From the NCBI GenBank assembly GCA_022495005.1, contig JAGYXB010001414.1, positions 620,001-684,000 on the forward strand: a stretch of 64,000 bases of DNA. Reading direction: 5' to 3'. Below, one piece after another: positions 13,498-25,570 of this stretch. The DNA comes from Rhyacophila brunnea. Its lineage: Eukaryota > Arthropoda > Insecta > Trichoptera > Rhyacophilidae. Below the pieces are notes generated by a model. It was not told where the DNA came from. It saw only the letters and a program-made list of their open reading frames with translations, and did no database searches. The position numbers and the translations under genes are program-made. Position 1 is the first letter of the stretch. The number at the start of each line of letters is the position of its first letter.

Positions 13498-13750
13498 CAA
13501 TTGCTTAGCGGTAACGTGTCGACCTATAATGTTGTGAGTCTCGAATTAAAATCCCGGGTCTGTCAAAAATATCACATTTTGTTTTTCAATGTGTATTTGG
13601 ATCCAGAGTATATACCTAATTGGTCGAGCTTGGTGTTTTGTGGAGGTTGGCTAACATCCATGTTTCGTAAAAACAAAAATTTGATAATACAACCTCCAGT
13701 CTGTAGAAAGCCATATGATCTTCTTCGGATTGAACATGGTAAAAAAATAT
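13498..13750 (+). mobile_element. SINE family 1, old diverged copy
   Basis: The order of features matches the other family-1 copies: a decayed tRNA-like head ending in a CCCGGGTCTGTCAA-like B-box region, the GTTTTTCAAT junction, a body with GGCTAACATCCATGTTTCGT (versus GGCTGACATCCATTTCTCGT) and the AATACAACCTCCAGTCTGTAG tail region. Substitutions are numerous, so this insertion is old. The 104-codon frame over it has no independent support. Confidence 0.65.
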
Positions 13751-14345
13751 CTTTATTATTGTATATTCTGTACCAGTTCACTACGCCTATTCAAAACGGA
13801 CGAAAGCGGTCCTGATTATTATGAAACTAAGTGGAATTAGTAGGTACTACATATTGTGTTTTATTCTAATCAATACAATGTATTTCCACCACGAATTTTC
13901 AGTTAACACTATAAAATAAATTTATGTTCATGTTAAGTTTAGAAATAAATGGCTATATCTCGTATATATAACATTGGACGGTTTTTTGTAAGTATAAAAA
14001 GACTCAATGTCGATATTTAACAGGAACATTTTCCATCCGTAAGAAAAAGGGTGTCGTCAGGAGGGAGGGTATTTCGGTTAATTGTCACCTTTCAACCCTT
14101 GTCGCTGTTAGGGTCCGGCAGTCTTGCGCAAAAACCTTTCCGTTTAGCTTCTTGGTTCTTGTCTGAGCCGTATGTTACATATACTTACATCGTTTATTAT
14201 TTACAATGTAATTTCTACCAGTTGATATTTATTATTTTATAGTCCAATAACAGCGAATCAGTAAAATTGATGATTTTGCAATCATATTAGTAAGGGGTTT
14301 TTGAAGACTAGTCTATACTATTATAATATTATATAATTTACAAAC
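13751..14345. other. No gene recognised
   Basis: AT-rich, with a short GC-richer piece at 14050-14170 keeping a 63-codon frame open. Nothing was recognised. Confidence 0.35.
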
Positions 14346-14745
14346 CATGAAACACCAATAAGACACCTTTTAATGTATGACACGGAAAGTTGGTGTATGG
14401 CTATAAACATGGAAAGACTTGGCTCATCTGAGCGGAGCGTGCTTCGCGGTATCTTCGGACACATCAATGACACAAAGTTGGGGTGGAGGCGAAGATACAA
14501 TTACAAGATGTGCGCTTTACACGGGGACCCACACATTGTGCAGTCCATCAAATTGGGCCGCCTTAGATGACTGGGAAATGTACACAGGATAGACTTTTAC
14601 GACAAGAATCTGGAAGGTAAACGGAAACCCTCGTACAAAGCTTCCAAATTAGAGGGAAGCGGCCCTGGTCAGACTTGGATATAAGTAGATACTGGAGGAG
14701 GCCAATAGCCACATAGGGTTATGTTATAGCGCTAGGAAGAATAAT
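14346..14745 (+). pseudogene. Non-LTR retrotransposon RT C-terminal relic
   Basis: In the frame of 14373-14570 the sequence reads YDTESWCMAINMERLGSSER, SVLRGIFG, YNYKMCALHGDPHIVQSIKL, GRLR. A stop replaces an expected Trp, and the frame continues LGNVHRIDFYDKNLEGKRKP to another stop. This corresponds to the family pattern YG.E.W..., vLR.I+G, W..R.N.El..L, I+..RLrWlGHv.Rm. Both ends are missing. It is a 5'-truncated, inactivated LINE fragment of the RTE/CR1-like kind. The exact clade is not resolved. Confidence 0.75.
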
Positions 14746-16564
14746 GAGATTTACAAACCATTGTAATTCAATTGTCAAACATATTATATACTGACAGTTT
14801 AATGAAATTATAACAATGAAGTGCTAAACGAAAAGGGTGTGAATGAGTGTAGAGTAATTTAAATTTATTTGTTTCTTTATACATTTTTCACTAATTAGAA
14901 TTCAAAAAAATGACGAAATGAAATAGTTAATATTTTCAATTGCTTAATTATGGTGAAACCAAATAAGTATAGTTTTCGTTCTTTGCTAGTGACTAATATT
15001 CCAGGATGCTTTCTTCGAAGTATGTACCTACTAAATCATATATATTTATTTTAACCCTTAACTTTATTATTCATTGCTTGAAATAGAAATATCGTAAAGT
15101 AAATACTCATCGTATTATAAAACAAATATTGTGATAAAAAGTACGTGACTGAAGAGCTAATAAAAATATTTTAAATTAATATTGTTTCTAAGTATTCGAA
15201 AGCCTATGATGAAATTACAAAATGACGAAATGATGATTTACCCAAAGTTGAGCATAAATTTAATATGAAAGTAAGTGGGTGTATGAGAATGTGTGCGAAA
15301 TTATTCCGCATAAATAAATGTGTTGAATTTGTAATTATGTAAAATTGGCTCTTTCCCACGCCATTTTCCCGTGTCGTCATCTGGCGTGACGTCACATTAG
15401 CATCCCTAGCTTTCCCCTAGCCGGGTGGAAAGTCCCACGTCCCACCCCAGCTGCCTTTGTTATTTGTAATTAAAACCGTATACATTGAAGCGTATTCATT
15501 TTAATAATATTGTCAGTAGGTGTGTACTCACCTAACTCAAGTATAGTTTTGTATACCTACTTAATATACACACGGTAAATTTTTCAATCGACCGTTGTAT
15601 GTACTTAACTAATTATTGTATAAATAATCATAAACATTATACAAACATATAGCATTTATATTTTATTTTGTTATATAATTTAATTGAAAAAATAATAATT
15701 TCATTTCGATGTTTACTAGGGATAAAAACAACAACAATTCTATTATTATATTTTAAACAAAACAATATATATTATTGTATATTTTACTCAAATTGTAATA
15801 TTTCTTTTCGGAATTAAACCAACCATTCAAATTCACATTTTTTTAAATCAATACGTGTGTTCACACCCAGTAGACGAACTTAATGAGTTAAGTAAAAGCC
15901 TAAAAAACCAATCCTAGTAAAAAAGACTGTCAGAGATATCTCCATACTGTGTTTTTCATGTCAGATGGAAATAGTAAATAACTTTTTATTAACAATTTTG
16001 TATTCCACTATATATTTTATAACTTGGTTAGATTTCACGAAAAAAAGACAATAACCACTAAAATAAATAATATAAAACAGTAATGCACAACTGCGGGTCA
16101 ATCTCGGCCCATAAAATTCTACTGTCGCGGTATTTCAGCATTTTAGTCGAAAGAATCGTTTCGGATCGGAGCCAACGCGAAAAAGTTTAATGAATACAAT
16201 AGAAAACATGTTAGGCTTACATACCTAAAGCCTCTGGTTTTAAGATTGTGTGCCTGTGTTTTTTTTACAACTCGTGTGTAATCGCTTACATGTGTTGTAT
16301 TGGTACGATAAGGCAAATTATATTTTTGGTAGAATATAAAATTATGAAATTATTATTGAAAAACGTAATAGGCAATTAATTTTTTTTTTTATTAAGAAGG
16401 TAGGCTTTAAATAATCGCCTAGTAGTCTTTACCTTTACAATCTTTGGGGGGTTAGACAGTTACACTGCTTATGGTAAGTATATATAAGAAGAAAACAGAA
16501 TAATACAAATTAGAAATTAATAATATTTTATGCCCGCGCCCCCAACAAATTTTGCATGATCTTT
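14746..16564. other. No gene recognised
   Basis: AT-rich. A slightly GC-richer segment at 15350-15450 holds a TGACGTCA octamer (15387-15394). No repeat or coding signal was identified. Confidence 0.4.
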
Positions 16565-16569
16565 TTTAT

Positions 16570-16712
16570 TATATCCGATTCTAATAAGGTCTCCACGGAT
16601 TGGAGATTTGTATTAAAAGATTTTTGATTTTACGAGAAATGGATGTAAGCCACTTGCTCAACCTATTAGGTCCATACTCTGTCTCAAACACAAATTAAAA
16701 AAAAATATGATC
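16570..16712 (-). mobile_element. SINE family 1, head-less fragment
   Basis: Minus-strand copy of the body and tail: the TCCGATTCTAATAAGGTCTC tail, the CCACGG.TTGGAG segment, TTTTACGAGAAATGGATGTA and CACTTGCTCAACCTATTAGG match the copies at 21552-21789 and 58870-59111. The tRNA-like head that would lie to the right is absent: the match stops near a poly-A-like run at 16697. Confidence 0.8.
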
Positions 16713-17496
16713 TAATCGTCGCTAATTATAGAGACTTCTTACTGTTATTACAGTGATCGGTCTAAAAAAGTACCTGTATACTTAATAATAATAAAAAATT
16801 GAAAACACTTAACATGTTCGGAATATTATTAAGCGTTCCTCATAGTAAGCTTTTATATTTCGAGCGCTGCATATAATGATACTATTTTAGAGCTTTGTAC
16901 TGTATTAACTGCTGTAAAAGTCTATAATTATAATTGTTGAAAATATAATAAAGTTTTCCTTGCCACAGTTCTTCCGCTGTTATTTAAAAACAAAACCTTT
17001 CACATATATTTCACTTTGCAAAACTTGTATTTTCTCTGCAGGAGGAAAACTGCTAGTAATTGCCGCTCAGACATTACTCTTTTCTGTCGTGTCACTTCCT
17101 TGGGCACGACCATGCGAACGTCTGGGGAGGAACAACACAATCTATCACAATCAAACCTCTCAGTTCGCTTGCAATCTATTTTATATTGCATTTAGCGCAG
17201 GAAATTGGGAAAATATTCGTGAAAAACTATGGATTTCTATGTAATTAATTTTTATAAAAAAATGGTTTTTCAAATATTAAAATGTAGAAAATCAACGTCC
17301 GTGTAAATAATAAACATATACATAAGGGCTACCACATACAGCGCTGCAATTTGTAACAATAATCACTCGAAATAAATATGCTTTGACTGAAATTACATGA
17401 CTTTAAGTTAAGAGTACCCATGGTAGAAAGGACCACGTAGAGGGAAATAAAAAATTGTAGCTAGTAACAAAATCTAATACAACTATCTAAGACTTT
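16713..17496. other. No gene recognised
   Basis: Overlapping short frames around 16960-17250 (up to 94 codons, plus strand) have no recognisable family and conflict with each other. Confidence 0.35.
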
Positions 17497-17642
17497 CAGC
17501 GTTTCTTAACATTTTGATCTGCGGCCCAATTTAGGGTAATAATTTTGGTTTGCGACCGAAGATAAAATAAATAAAATAGCACGTGCTGACAAAAAATATT
17601 TTATTTTAATAATACAAACGAAAACGAAAAGCGGAAACGCTG
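17497..17642. mobile_element. Possible hAT-type terminal sequence or short element
   Basis: CAGCGTTTCTTAACATTTTG followed by ATCTGCGGCCCAATTT and GCGACC resembles the CAGTGTTTC-type ends of hAT transposons. An inverted match GGAAACGCTG ends at 17642. The outer 8 bp flanks (AAGACTTT and ATTTAAGT) do not match, so pairing of these two ends is doubtful. Confidence 0.3.
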
Positions 17643-17644
17643 AT

Positions 17645-17994
17645 TTAAGTGAAGAGATCTTCAAGTTGCCAATATGACGCAACCAGCTCCGACATTCCAA
17701 TGGGCCCAGCAGCTCGTTGAATCGACTTGAAGCGCTCTTCTCTTTCCGTACATATTTTAGGACATTCCCAGAGGATGTGGTTTTCATCTTGTATTTCAAC
17801 ACTACATTGATATGTTGTACGAGTAACATGACAAAGCTTGTAGAGCCTGTCAGTGAAGCAACCATGTTCAGAATAGAATTGAGAATTGTTTTAATAATTG
17901 ATGATTTGATATTTGGAAAAAATATGTAAGTATATGTGTATCTGCCTTTGATGGAGGCATCCCTCTGCCAAGTCTTTAACGCATCCAACGTCAT
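17645..17994 (-). pseudogene. R1-like LINE ORF2 C-terminal relic
   Basis: On the minus strand, 17994-17905 reads LDALKTWQRDASIKGRYTYT, matching the W...W....KGR.T segment downstream of the RT domain in R1-type elements. A frame change follows. Then 17880-17645 reads SQFYSEHGCFTDRLYKLCHV, then a C....DENHILWECPK..TERE segment, ending in YWQLEDLFT and a TAA stop at 17647-17645. The G.F..YL.RF...C..C...dE.HiL..CP...R layout is the zinc-binding C-terminal region of these elements. The 162-codon frame drawn over the area joins unrelated phases and is not a gene. Confidence 0.72.
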
Positions 17995-19499
17995 TAAATC
18001 GGATAATCCGCTTCTTCATGAATAGTTTTTCGCTAACAATGTGTGGAGGCGACGTAAAATGGAAGTCAACGATATCCGCTTTCTCGAATTTGTAACAACA
18101 TTATTTACACAATTTCTGGTAGTTTTACTTGATTCTAATTGGATCCATTTAGAATGGTTTCTTTTAAAACCTGCATTATGCAGCGCCGCGTGCTTAGCCT
18201 TAATTCCGATTGCTAATAGTTACGCATTCGGCATTAGCATGTTTCTATTACATGACATGTGATAGATTTCGTTTTTAAGCTAGTTTTATCTTAAACATGA
18301 ACACTGATAAACAGTAGAAGTAAAAATTACTCAAATTTAATTAGTTTAAAATGTTTCTTAAAACAATACGGATTCTAATTATTATTTTGTTCGATAAAAA
18401 TTACTTTAATTTATCTTTAACACAAATTGAATTAGCAATAATAACCTTATTATTAATTTTGTTTGCATTTATTTCTTGGTGAGAAGACATGGTAGTATAA
18501 TAAATAACAACATAATAATTATTAACAAATAAATATGTTTATAGTAACTTTTCCACATTTGTATTAAAAAAAAACAGGACAGATTAATTTCTTTTGATGA
18601 CGATTATCGAGGTTTTATTACATATATATCATAAAAAATAGTAATAATTAATGTGTAGTTAGGTACTTATGGGAATCCTATTTTACAAAATTATATAATA
18701 AATTCCAATAAATTCTATAGATTGACTTAGTAATCGATAGCTGTTTAGGTTGTCACATAACGTACGCCCAAATTTAAGGGCTGCCAAATTTAACCATTCA
18801 TGACATTTAACGCTGTTACAATCACCGTTTTGACATCACATAATAGTATCACACCCTTTTTACTTTGAACAACACATTATGCGGCCAACTAAACTGAATC
18901 TTTTTCGATACACTTAGTACACTTCATTACATTGTTTCTTGAAATTGGTTTCTACAACGAGTTTTACCTGGATCAACTCAAAAATCAAATACGATAATAT
19001 CAAATCATGAACGTCGCAAGAACCTACATACGTATACCGCTTGATTATAAAATTGAGAATTCAGTTTACAATAGGGAAAAAAATGTGACGAAGCATTTTT
19101 CTTCCCTGAACCCATCATATATACTAAATGTAACATTGAAAGCTATAAACATTGTGGAGGTTATAACTTATAACCAGTATACACTGGCACGATTTCCCGG
19201 AAGCATTGCTATCGGAAAATTATTCTAAAGAAAATACTACCGGAAAACATGGCAGTTAGAAACTGGGCGTAAATAAAAATCTAATTATTACTTATGTGGC
19301 TTGATTCTCGGTAGCAGTATTTACAGTCCATAATATTTTCTTGAAAGTATTTTTTTTTATTATATATTTACTAAAAAATATAAACTTTTACGATAGTAAA
19401 ATTGTGATTATGTATAATTTATTTAAGAAACCCATTAATTGTTTACGAACGAAGCTATTTATGTTAAAATAAGTTTAAATCATCTTGCTTAATTACTTT
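17995..19499. other. No gene recognised
   Basis: Immediately right of the LINE relic a minus-strand frame stays largely open (to about 18230) and may be a decayed upstream part of the same element, but no RT motif can be read. The rest is AT-rich. Confidence 0.35.
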
Positions 19500-19625
19500 A
19501 GCTGGTGATACAGTCCACTGCACTGCACAACTATCCTCCAGGTATCACTATCTCAAACTGTCTCTCACTACCACCAAGTCGGTCACACTAAGTTTCTTGA
19601 TCATACTTCTTAACGTTGTCCTTAA
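19500..19625 (-). pseudogene. Possible LINE C-terminal scrap
   Basis: The minus strand reads RTTLRSMIKKLSVTDLVVVR, then DSLR, a stop, WYLEDSCAVQWT. The spacing of LSVTD..VVRDSLRW resembles the last residues of RTE-like ORF2 proteins (LGV...DA.DR..WR). It is short, with one internal stop, and no flanking support. Confidence 0.3.
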
Positions 19626-21193
19626 TGAAAAATCGTATCGTCAATGCGAACGCGCTATATTTAGTTTTCTTTAACCACTACAAGAGTTCTCAAAAATAAT
19701 ATTTACTTCAATACTTCGATCGTGTTTTCATGTTTTTCCGTTAGGTTCTAGATTTCACAATCATGTTGAACTATTAGTTTCACGTTGGTTTAACCTCAGG
19801 AAACATATAGAAAAAATCTTGTACTAAGTGGGATTCAAATACGCATATTATAATTATCGTTTTTTAGTTGGGAACTTTACCGACAAAGCTGCAGACTCAC
19901 TTGCACATGATAATAGTTAAGTAACTGAAGATTTTTCTAAATTCCACTAACAAACCATGGCTACCATAGTTATAATTTTAATCAATATAATAAATAACAT
20001 TACCTATATATTATTTTTATGTTAAACTTTGATGACGTCAAGATTGTGTTAAACGACTGGTGGTGAAGTCTACTCCATCCATTATTAAGTACTAAGGATT
20101 CATTCTCTTTGAAATAGTTCTTCTATTGAAATGTTCAATACCTTCGTCCGGGTAATCAGGCACTATAATAAAAGAACTTTTTTGCATTTTGCACCAACTT
20201 AATCTATTTTTCATTTATTATAAAAGCTCATGATTTTTTTGTAGTTTTCCTATTTTCTCTATTTTATAGAAAATTTGCATTTTTTTATATATATATTACA
20301 ATATTTGACCTGATTGTAATAATTTTATTATTATTATTGTTTGTGCAATATTTTTATTTCTCTGTATGTTATAAAATATACTGGCGTATCTATATTTTCT
20401 ATAAATATTGTTTTTAACGTTAATACATACGTCGGTTATAAATAAATAAATAATTTGAATATGAATTATCTTTTATTAATTATAATTATTGTTTGTATTT
20501 TTAATCAATTGTTCATTTAATCAGTTGTTGTCAAATTAATACGTTAAATAAAAACAGAATATGTACACCGATATACAGTTTTCATTTATTAGAATCAATT
20601 TCAATCAATCAATAATATTATTGTGTTGATTAATTTCGGTATAATAAGTTAACATGAACCGCTCTATAATTTGATTTAGCAGCATTGCGTTAGTTTGGGT
20701 TCCAGAGCCGAACTCACCAACAATATACGTACTCGTAATACAGCGCTTGTCAATATTATGTTTAAATCGCTTGGCTCATCGACACAGCTGGAGCTTAACA
20801 TATTCTGTCTGGTGTACTTAATGTAACGTGGGTTTCCCAATATATTAAATAATAATAAAATATCTCAATTCAGGTTATACGAAAATATTATACACTACGA
20901 TACACGCACCACTGGATGTATGTAAATAAAAACAAATAACATGAAATCATTGACATATTGATTTTAAATTTAACCTAAGGTGGATCACACATACAAGACG
21001 TCGCTGAGGTCTTTTTGACTTGGTAATACAGTTTCTACATTCTTTAATTTAATAAATTTATTATTTGAGTGAGAATTAACTGTAAGTGTTCGTTGTCAGT
21101 ACCTTTTGTGAGTGTGCACAGTGCCTCAAGACGCCGAACGATGAAACCCGCATTGCAAAAAACATGACTAAATAGAATAATACAAAATTTGGT
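19626..21193. other. No gene recognised
   Basis: AT-rich with no supported features. A TGACGTCA octamer is at 20033-20040. Confidence 0.4.
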
Positions 21194-21359
21194 ACAAGTC
21201 TGTTTACTGGAAGCCAGGTGGGAAAAGCCGCAATTTTCATAGCCGATTTCCACAAAATTCATGAATTCATGAATGATCTAACCTAACCTAACAAATAATC
21301 CAGTATATCGGCAATTTTCATAATTGGTTTGCCGCTGGCTGCCACTAAACAGACAAGAA
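21194..21359. mobile_element. 170-bp TIR family, copy 1
   Basis: Left end ACAAGTCTGTTTACTGGAAG, right end as reverse complement TTCTTGTCTGTTTAGTGGCA. The interior carries AATTCATGAATTCATGAAT and CTAACCTAACCTAACAAATA, also present at 37507-37677. The terminal inverted repeats are about 25-30 bp. It is non-coding. The 72-codon minus frame over it is a by-product. Confidence 0.8.
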
Positions 21360-21360
21360 T

Positions 21361-21430
21361 CCAAAACATAAATCAATTAGAATTTAAATTCAGATTACCC
21401 TCGGTTCAGAGTATTAATAGCTTGCCATAT
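21361..21430 (+). repeat. Repeat family C fragment
   Basis: TCAATTAGAATTTAAATTCA followed by a CCTCGGTTCAGAGTATTAATA-like end matches 61556-61625 and 63555-63612. It abuts the right end of the 170-bp TIR element. Confidence 0.6.
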
Positions 21431-21551
21431 GTTGATGGTTAACACACGTTTACCCAAATGTAGAGAAAAATAAATCCTATTGAACGGTTAATAATGGTTA
21501 AAAAATATTAAAATACCGGAGACCCGATCACAACAACGCAAAAATTTTCTT

Positions 21552-21789
21552 TTTTTCGACCATGTCCGATCCTAATAGGATCATATGGGCCTCCACGGGG
21601 TGGAGGTTTGTATTAACAGATTTTATTTTTACGAGAAATGGATGTCAGCCACTTGCTCAACCTATTAGGTCCATACTCTGACTCATACACAAATTGAAAA
21701 ACAATATGTGTACTTGCCAGACCCAGGATTTGAACCTGGGACCCACTATACAATAGGCCAATGCTTAAGCCACGCGGTTATCGTGGGTG
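21552..21789 (-). mobile_element. SINE family 1, full-length copy
   Basis: The tRNA-like head lies at the right (B box GGTTCAAATCC in CCCAGGTTCAAATCCTGGGT on the minus strand), followed leftward by the family body and the tail ending in GGACATGGTCG and an A-rich run. It is about 90% identical by eye to the copy at 58870-59111. The A-box region shows substitutions. Confidence 0.88.
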
Positions 21790-23147
21790 TACTCTCAATA
21801 TATATTTTGTCACTCAAACTATACGTAGACTCTAATATTGCTCGTGATATTAGGTACGTATTATAGGAGTGTTACAATCTTCCAGTTTCATCACAACAGT
21901 AGTTTCTCAAAGATACAAAATATTGATAATTTTTATTTTCCCATCAATTGTGAATGCTCACAATGCATCATTTATCAAAAATATTCCTGAGAATCTTTCT
22001 TGATTTATTAAATATTTAGAGTCGCAATAACTCGTCATGAATAAACAACAATTTTTATGGTCGCTTTTGATCTGATATCAGTACAATATAGTTTTGTAAA
22101 CAGTTCCATTAAGATATTTAAATTTGTATTCATGTATTCTTAAGTGATTTGATCTTGCCAACAAAATTTCAAGACAATAAAAACCAGTCTGTGGGTATTT
22201 TCAAAAAAGCCTCAATCATAATTATATTAAAAGTAGGAAATAAAAATAATAATCTTTACGCTAAATAATTATGCGTTAACGTGGTTTTATTAAATTTATT
22301 AAAACATAATAAACTCCATCAAGCATAGGTTTAGGTATAGGTTAGCCGGATTGCACATCTAAACTCGTCTACACGTCGACTATGTCGATGTTACTTTGTT
22401 ATACGTAATATTTTATATGTAATTTTCCGCAGACTTAAAATGCGACATTTTAGTTTGAAAAAAAACAGCTTGTTTCACAAGAAAAAAAGTTTCATGCAAC
22501 ATGGGGATCTGGTATAATACAAAAATACCGCACCGACACACATGCAGGAGCTGCTTTTTCATTAATTTCGGCTAGCCGCGTGAAGTTCCTGTCCGATATG
22601 GCCTCGCCTATAAGCGCGGAAGAAAGTTGGAACATTGCATCCAGTTTTGATTAATGACTATATGCCAGTTGAGACAATTTTCAATGTGCGACTAGGCTTA
22701 CAGTTGCGTGGGGTTGGAGAAGGTGATGATGGGATAAAAATACTACTCGATAAAGGGAGAAGAATACGTAATAACGTTTTCTGTGTGAACGAAATACGTG
22801 TCATATTATGTGGAAAATATGAAATGATAAATAAAATGTTTAAAAATAAAATAATTTATACTCTATTACCCTTGTTATAATTTTGAGTAAATTTTATTTT
22901 TTATCTGAGTTAGGTATCTATGTTATAATCTATGATTGCGTGGTTGTGAAACCCAACGTGTCTGGTAAAATTTATAATAATAATATGTTGTTTTTAAATA
23001 TGATGTTGATGCAAAGCATGGTCTCAATGGTCGCGCAAATGGCTAATAACCATTCAACATTTAAAAAAATCTATTGTTTAAAACCCAAGAGCTCTTGAAA
23101 GTTAATTGTGGCAACAACTGTGAGAGGATCAATAAAACACTGACTGT
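21790..23147. other. No gene recognised
   Basis: AT-rich. Two adjacent plus-strand frames (22635-22880 and 22883-23098) have no family resemblance and compositions typical of chance frames. Confidence 0.35.
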
Positions 23148-23190
23148 ATTGTCACCTCACCTGGAATCGAACTCCGATACTATAATTGGA
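23148..23190 (-). mobile_element. SINE family 2 head fragment
   Basis: The minus strand reads GGAGTTCGATTCCAGGTGAG then GTGACAATACAG. This matches the T-arm and head/body junction of the family-2 SINEs (GGGTTCGATTCCCGTTGAGG TTACAATACAT at 51990). Only this piece is left. Confidence 0.5.
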
Positions 23191-24851
23191 GGGGTTTATA
23201 TTTATATTAAAAAAAGACTAGATACAATATTATAAAAAAAAAATTGTGAGCTAAAGTTAGACTTACCTACTCGCTTTGACTGGTATGCTCTCACAAGTTT
23301 ATCCGTTTATAAATCCACAGTTGGTGGGTGGGTATAATATCTGTAATGAAAATCCTTCAAGTTTCGCAAAATTCAATTACGCCATAATAGATCTATATTA
23401 TAATGGAATAGAGAAGTAATATAACGATTGATTGTATTGGGTATTATATTTTATTGTGCAATCTAAAATAACATAGGAAAGTACATATTATACAATATAC
23501 AGTTTCAGTGATGTATCCAGTAATCGACACTTTTCGGATTCAATACTTTTATTGGGTGCAACAAATTAATGTCAATAATAAATTATTAATACGTACAACG
23601 TTTTATCTGCATATAATCATAAGTTTTCAGGATTGCGATATCTGAATCTTTAATTGAACGGTTCCACTCGACTTTTTGTTAATAAGCTTAAACTCATAAA
23701 AATGATTAGATTTACTCTCTACTTTAATTTTCACAAATACATAGTTATGAAACCTTAAACTCAATTATAGATGCAACGAAATATGAAAAATATTATGTTT
23801 TTTCGTTAGTATAAATTCATAATTATTATGTTGTCGGTACCAGACATATGAATATATATTGACTAGCAACCCTTGATACTAGCTAGTAATGCGCCCCAAT
23901 TAAGTAAGTTGATTGCTTAAATCAGCTACCTAACTTCAATTTTGACGAAAAATAAGATTTTGATGGTATTATGTTATAAAGTATGTTAATATCGTAAATG
24001 CAACAACTCCGCTCTTTGTATAAATTTTCTTTATATATAAAAGAGAAGCTAAAATAGAGTTTTAATTCGTATAGCAGCTTATTTGTAAATAAAAAACATT
24101 ACCAAGTGTATTTTTTGTTATTGTTAAATTCCGCTCGATAGTTAAATTATTAAGTTTTTTTCTATTTTCTGAACAATTTGCCGAAATGCAGTTAGCTGGT
24201 CTGCAGATTAAGCAATCGATATGCAGTCATGTTTTCCATCGAATCAGCTTCAATATTTCCAGATAATCATCAATATTTAGGGTGAAGTGACCAACAAAAA
24301 AATTTTTTCCTCCCTTATTTTAATTTATATATAATAAATAATAAACGAAATTTGAACACTTCAGTCGCATATCTATTACTTAATTTTGTCATGATTAGGT
24401 ATGGCAAAGCACGTTGACCGGAATCCAATGAATCCGCTCCGTGTCAATACTTTTTCACAAATATTTTTCTAATTGGTATGTTTCTGAGATGTTCATAAAG
24501 TAAAGCTCGTCTATCCAGCGGACTTTAGAGCATTCTTGTCTTCATTCAGTGCCCTTTATGTACCATTGTATGACGGCATTTATCCAGCAGTCGTCCATTC
24601 AGTCAGTCGACCATTATCATTTCATCTAGTTAGCGAAATCTATCACATCGCGTACTCTTGTATGCCTCTTTATAAATATATGGATATACGTATAGGTACC
24701 CCAGTTTTACTCTTGTATCCAGATTTATTTATCACTGTATGAGTGTATTCAATTTACATCTGCCAGTCCGTTGATGGAATAGTTGCATCTAAATTGCTTT
24801 TGAAAACAAGTTGTTGTGTTTCACGCCGGTTGCCGTCTGCTTCGCAGATAT
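23191..24851. other. No gene recognised
   Basis: AT-rich sequence without a recognisable gene or repeat. Confidence 0.4.
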
Positions 24852-25157
24852 TCACCTGATAATAATATTGTTTATTGTTCTCGATGCAAACAATGCCAGC
24901 ACTGGTTGCAACACAATGCAACGTAACGTGCACCTATTTTCTGGCGCAGTCTGTATTACATTAAAATTAATTTGATTTCCATGGAATACATTACTTTCTA
25001 TGATGACTTCTTCATCATTTATGCATACCATGTCACCACCATTTATGGGCTTAGGTAAGCCCTGTGGTCGTTGAATACCCTCTGAAAACCAGCGTATGAC
25101 TGCATTTTTCAAGCAGTTATAAACTAGAACAACATGTCTGGCCCATAGCTCCCACAA
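24852..25157 (-). CDS. Unrecognised 101-codon open frame
   Basis: A minus-strand frame whose stretch WFSEGIQRPQGLPKPINGGD, then VCINDEEVIIESNVFHGNQI, then an NVIQTAPENRCTLRCIVLQP-type segment has an ordinary protein-like composition. Bases here are more balanced than in the surroundings. The start is not convincing: the frame runs into the repeat at 25150-25570. It could be a fragment of a transposon gene, a pseudogene exon, or chance. I do not recognise the family. Confidence 0.2.
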   Translation of the reverse strand: MWELWARHVVLVYNCLKNAVIRWFSEGIQRPQGLPKPINGGDMVCINDEEVIIESNVFHGNQINFNVIQTAPENRCTLRCIVLQPVLALFASRTINNIIIR

Positions 25158-25570
25158 GCGGGGGATGATAGGGCTCTAGCCTAGGCGCTCAGTCTCAGGG
25201 AGGCCCGGCGTGGCGGATCGACCAGATTAATGAGATAAACATACATTTTAAATTTGCTCTAATAGTAAGTATCTCTAATTTTACTTCAGGGTTATTCCCA
25301 TGTTCAAATATATGGTTGTGCGATGCAATTTCTGGTTGTTACGTGTTGATACTAGATAACTCCATAATTCAATGTGTTAAAAAAAATCGCTACAAATAAA
25401 CTGATTTTTTTTAAATCTCGAACATCATTTGGAAAACACCACAGTAGAACATCAGACTGCCTTTAACCTAGGCGATAGGTACGGGGCTGCCAAAGATCCT
25501 GACCTGGGGGCCAGTTCAGGATGTGGGGTCATGGCTGGCCCATTGCCATTTCACTAGCTTGGTGGCCTCA
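25158..25570 (+). repeat. Two-copy repeat D, copy 1
   Basis: It shares GGGCTCTAGCCT, AATGAGATAAACATACA, CATAATTCAAT and the block CTTTAACCTAGGCGATAGGT followed by ACGGGGCTGCCAAAGATCCTG with 26990-27535. Spacing of the blocks differs, so internal deletions separate the copies. It is probably a degraded transposable element of unknown type. Confidence 0.55.

Noticed and set aside
17506..17994. 162-codon minus-strand frame as a gene
   Set aside because: The recognisable LINE protein segments lie in two different phases. The long frame follows only part of one.
21279..21291. CCTAACCTAAC as an internal telomere repeat
   Set aside because: Only two to three units, and part of a repeated TIR element rather than a telomeric array.
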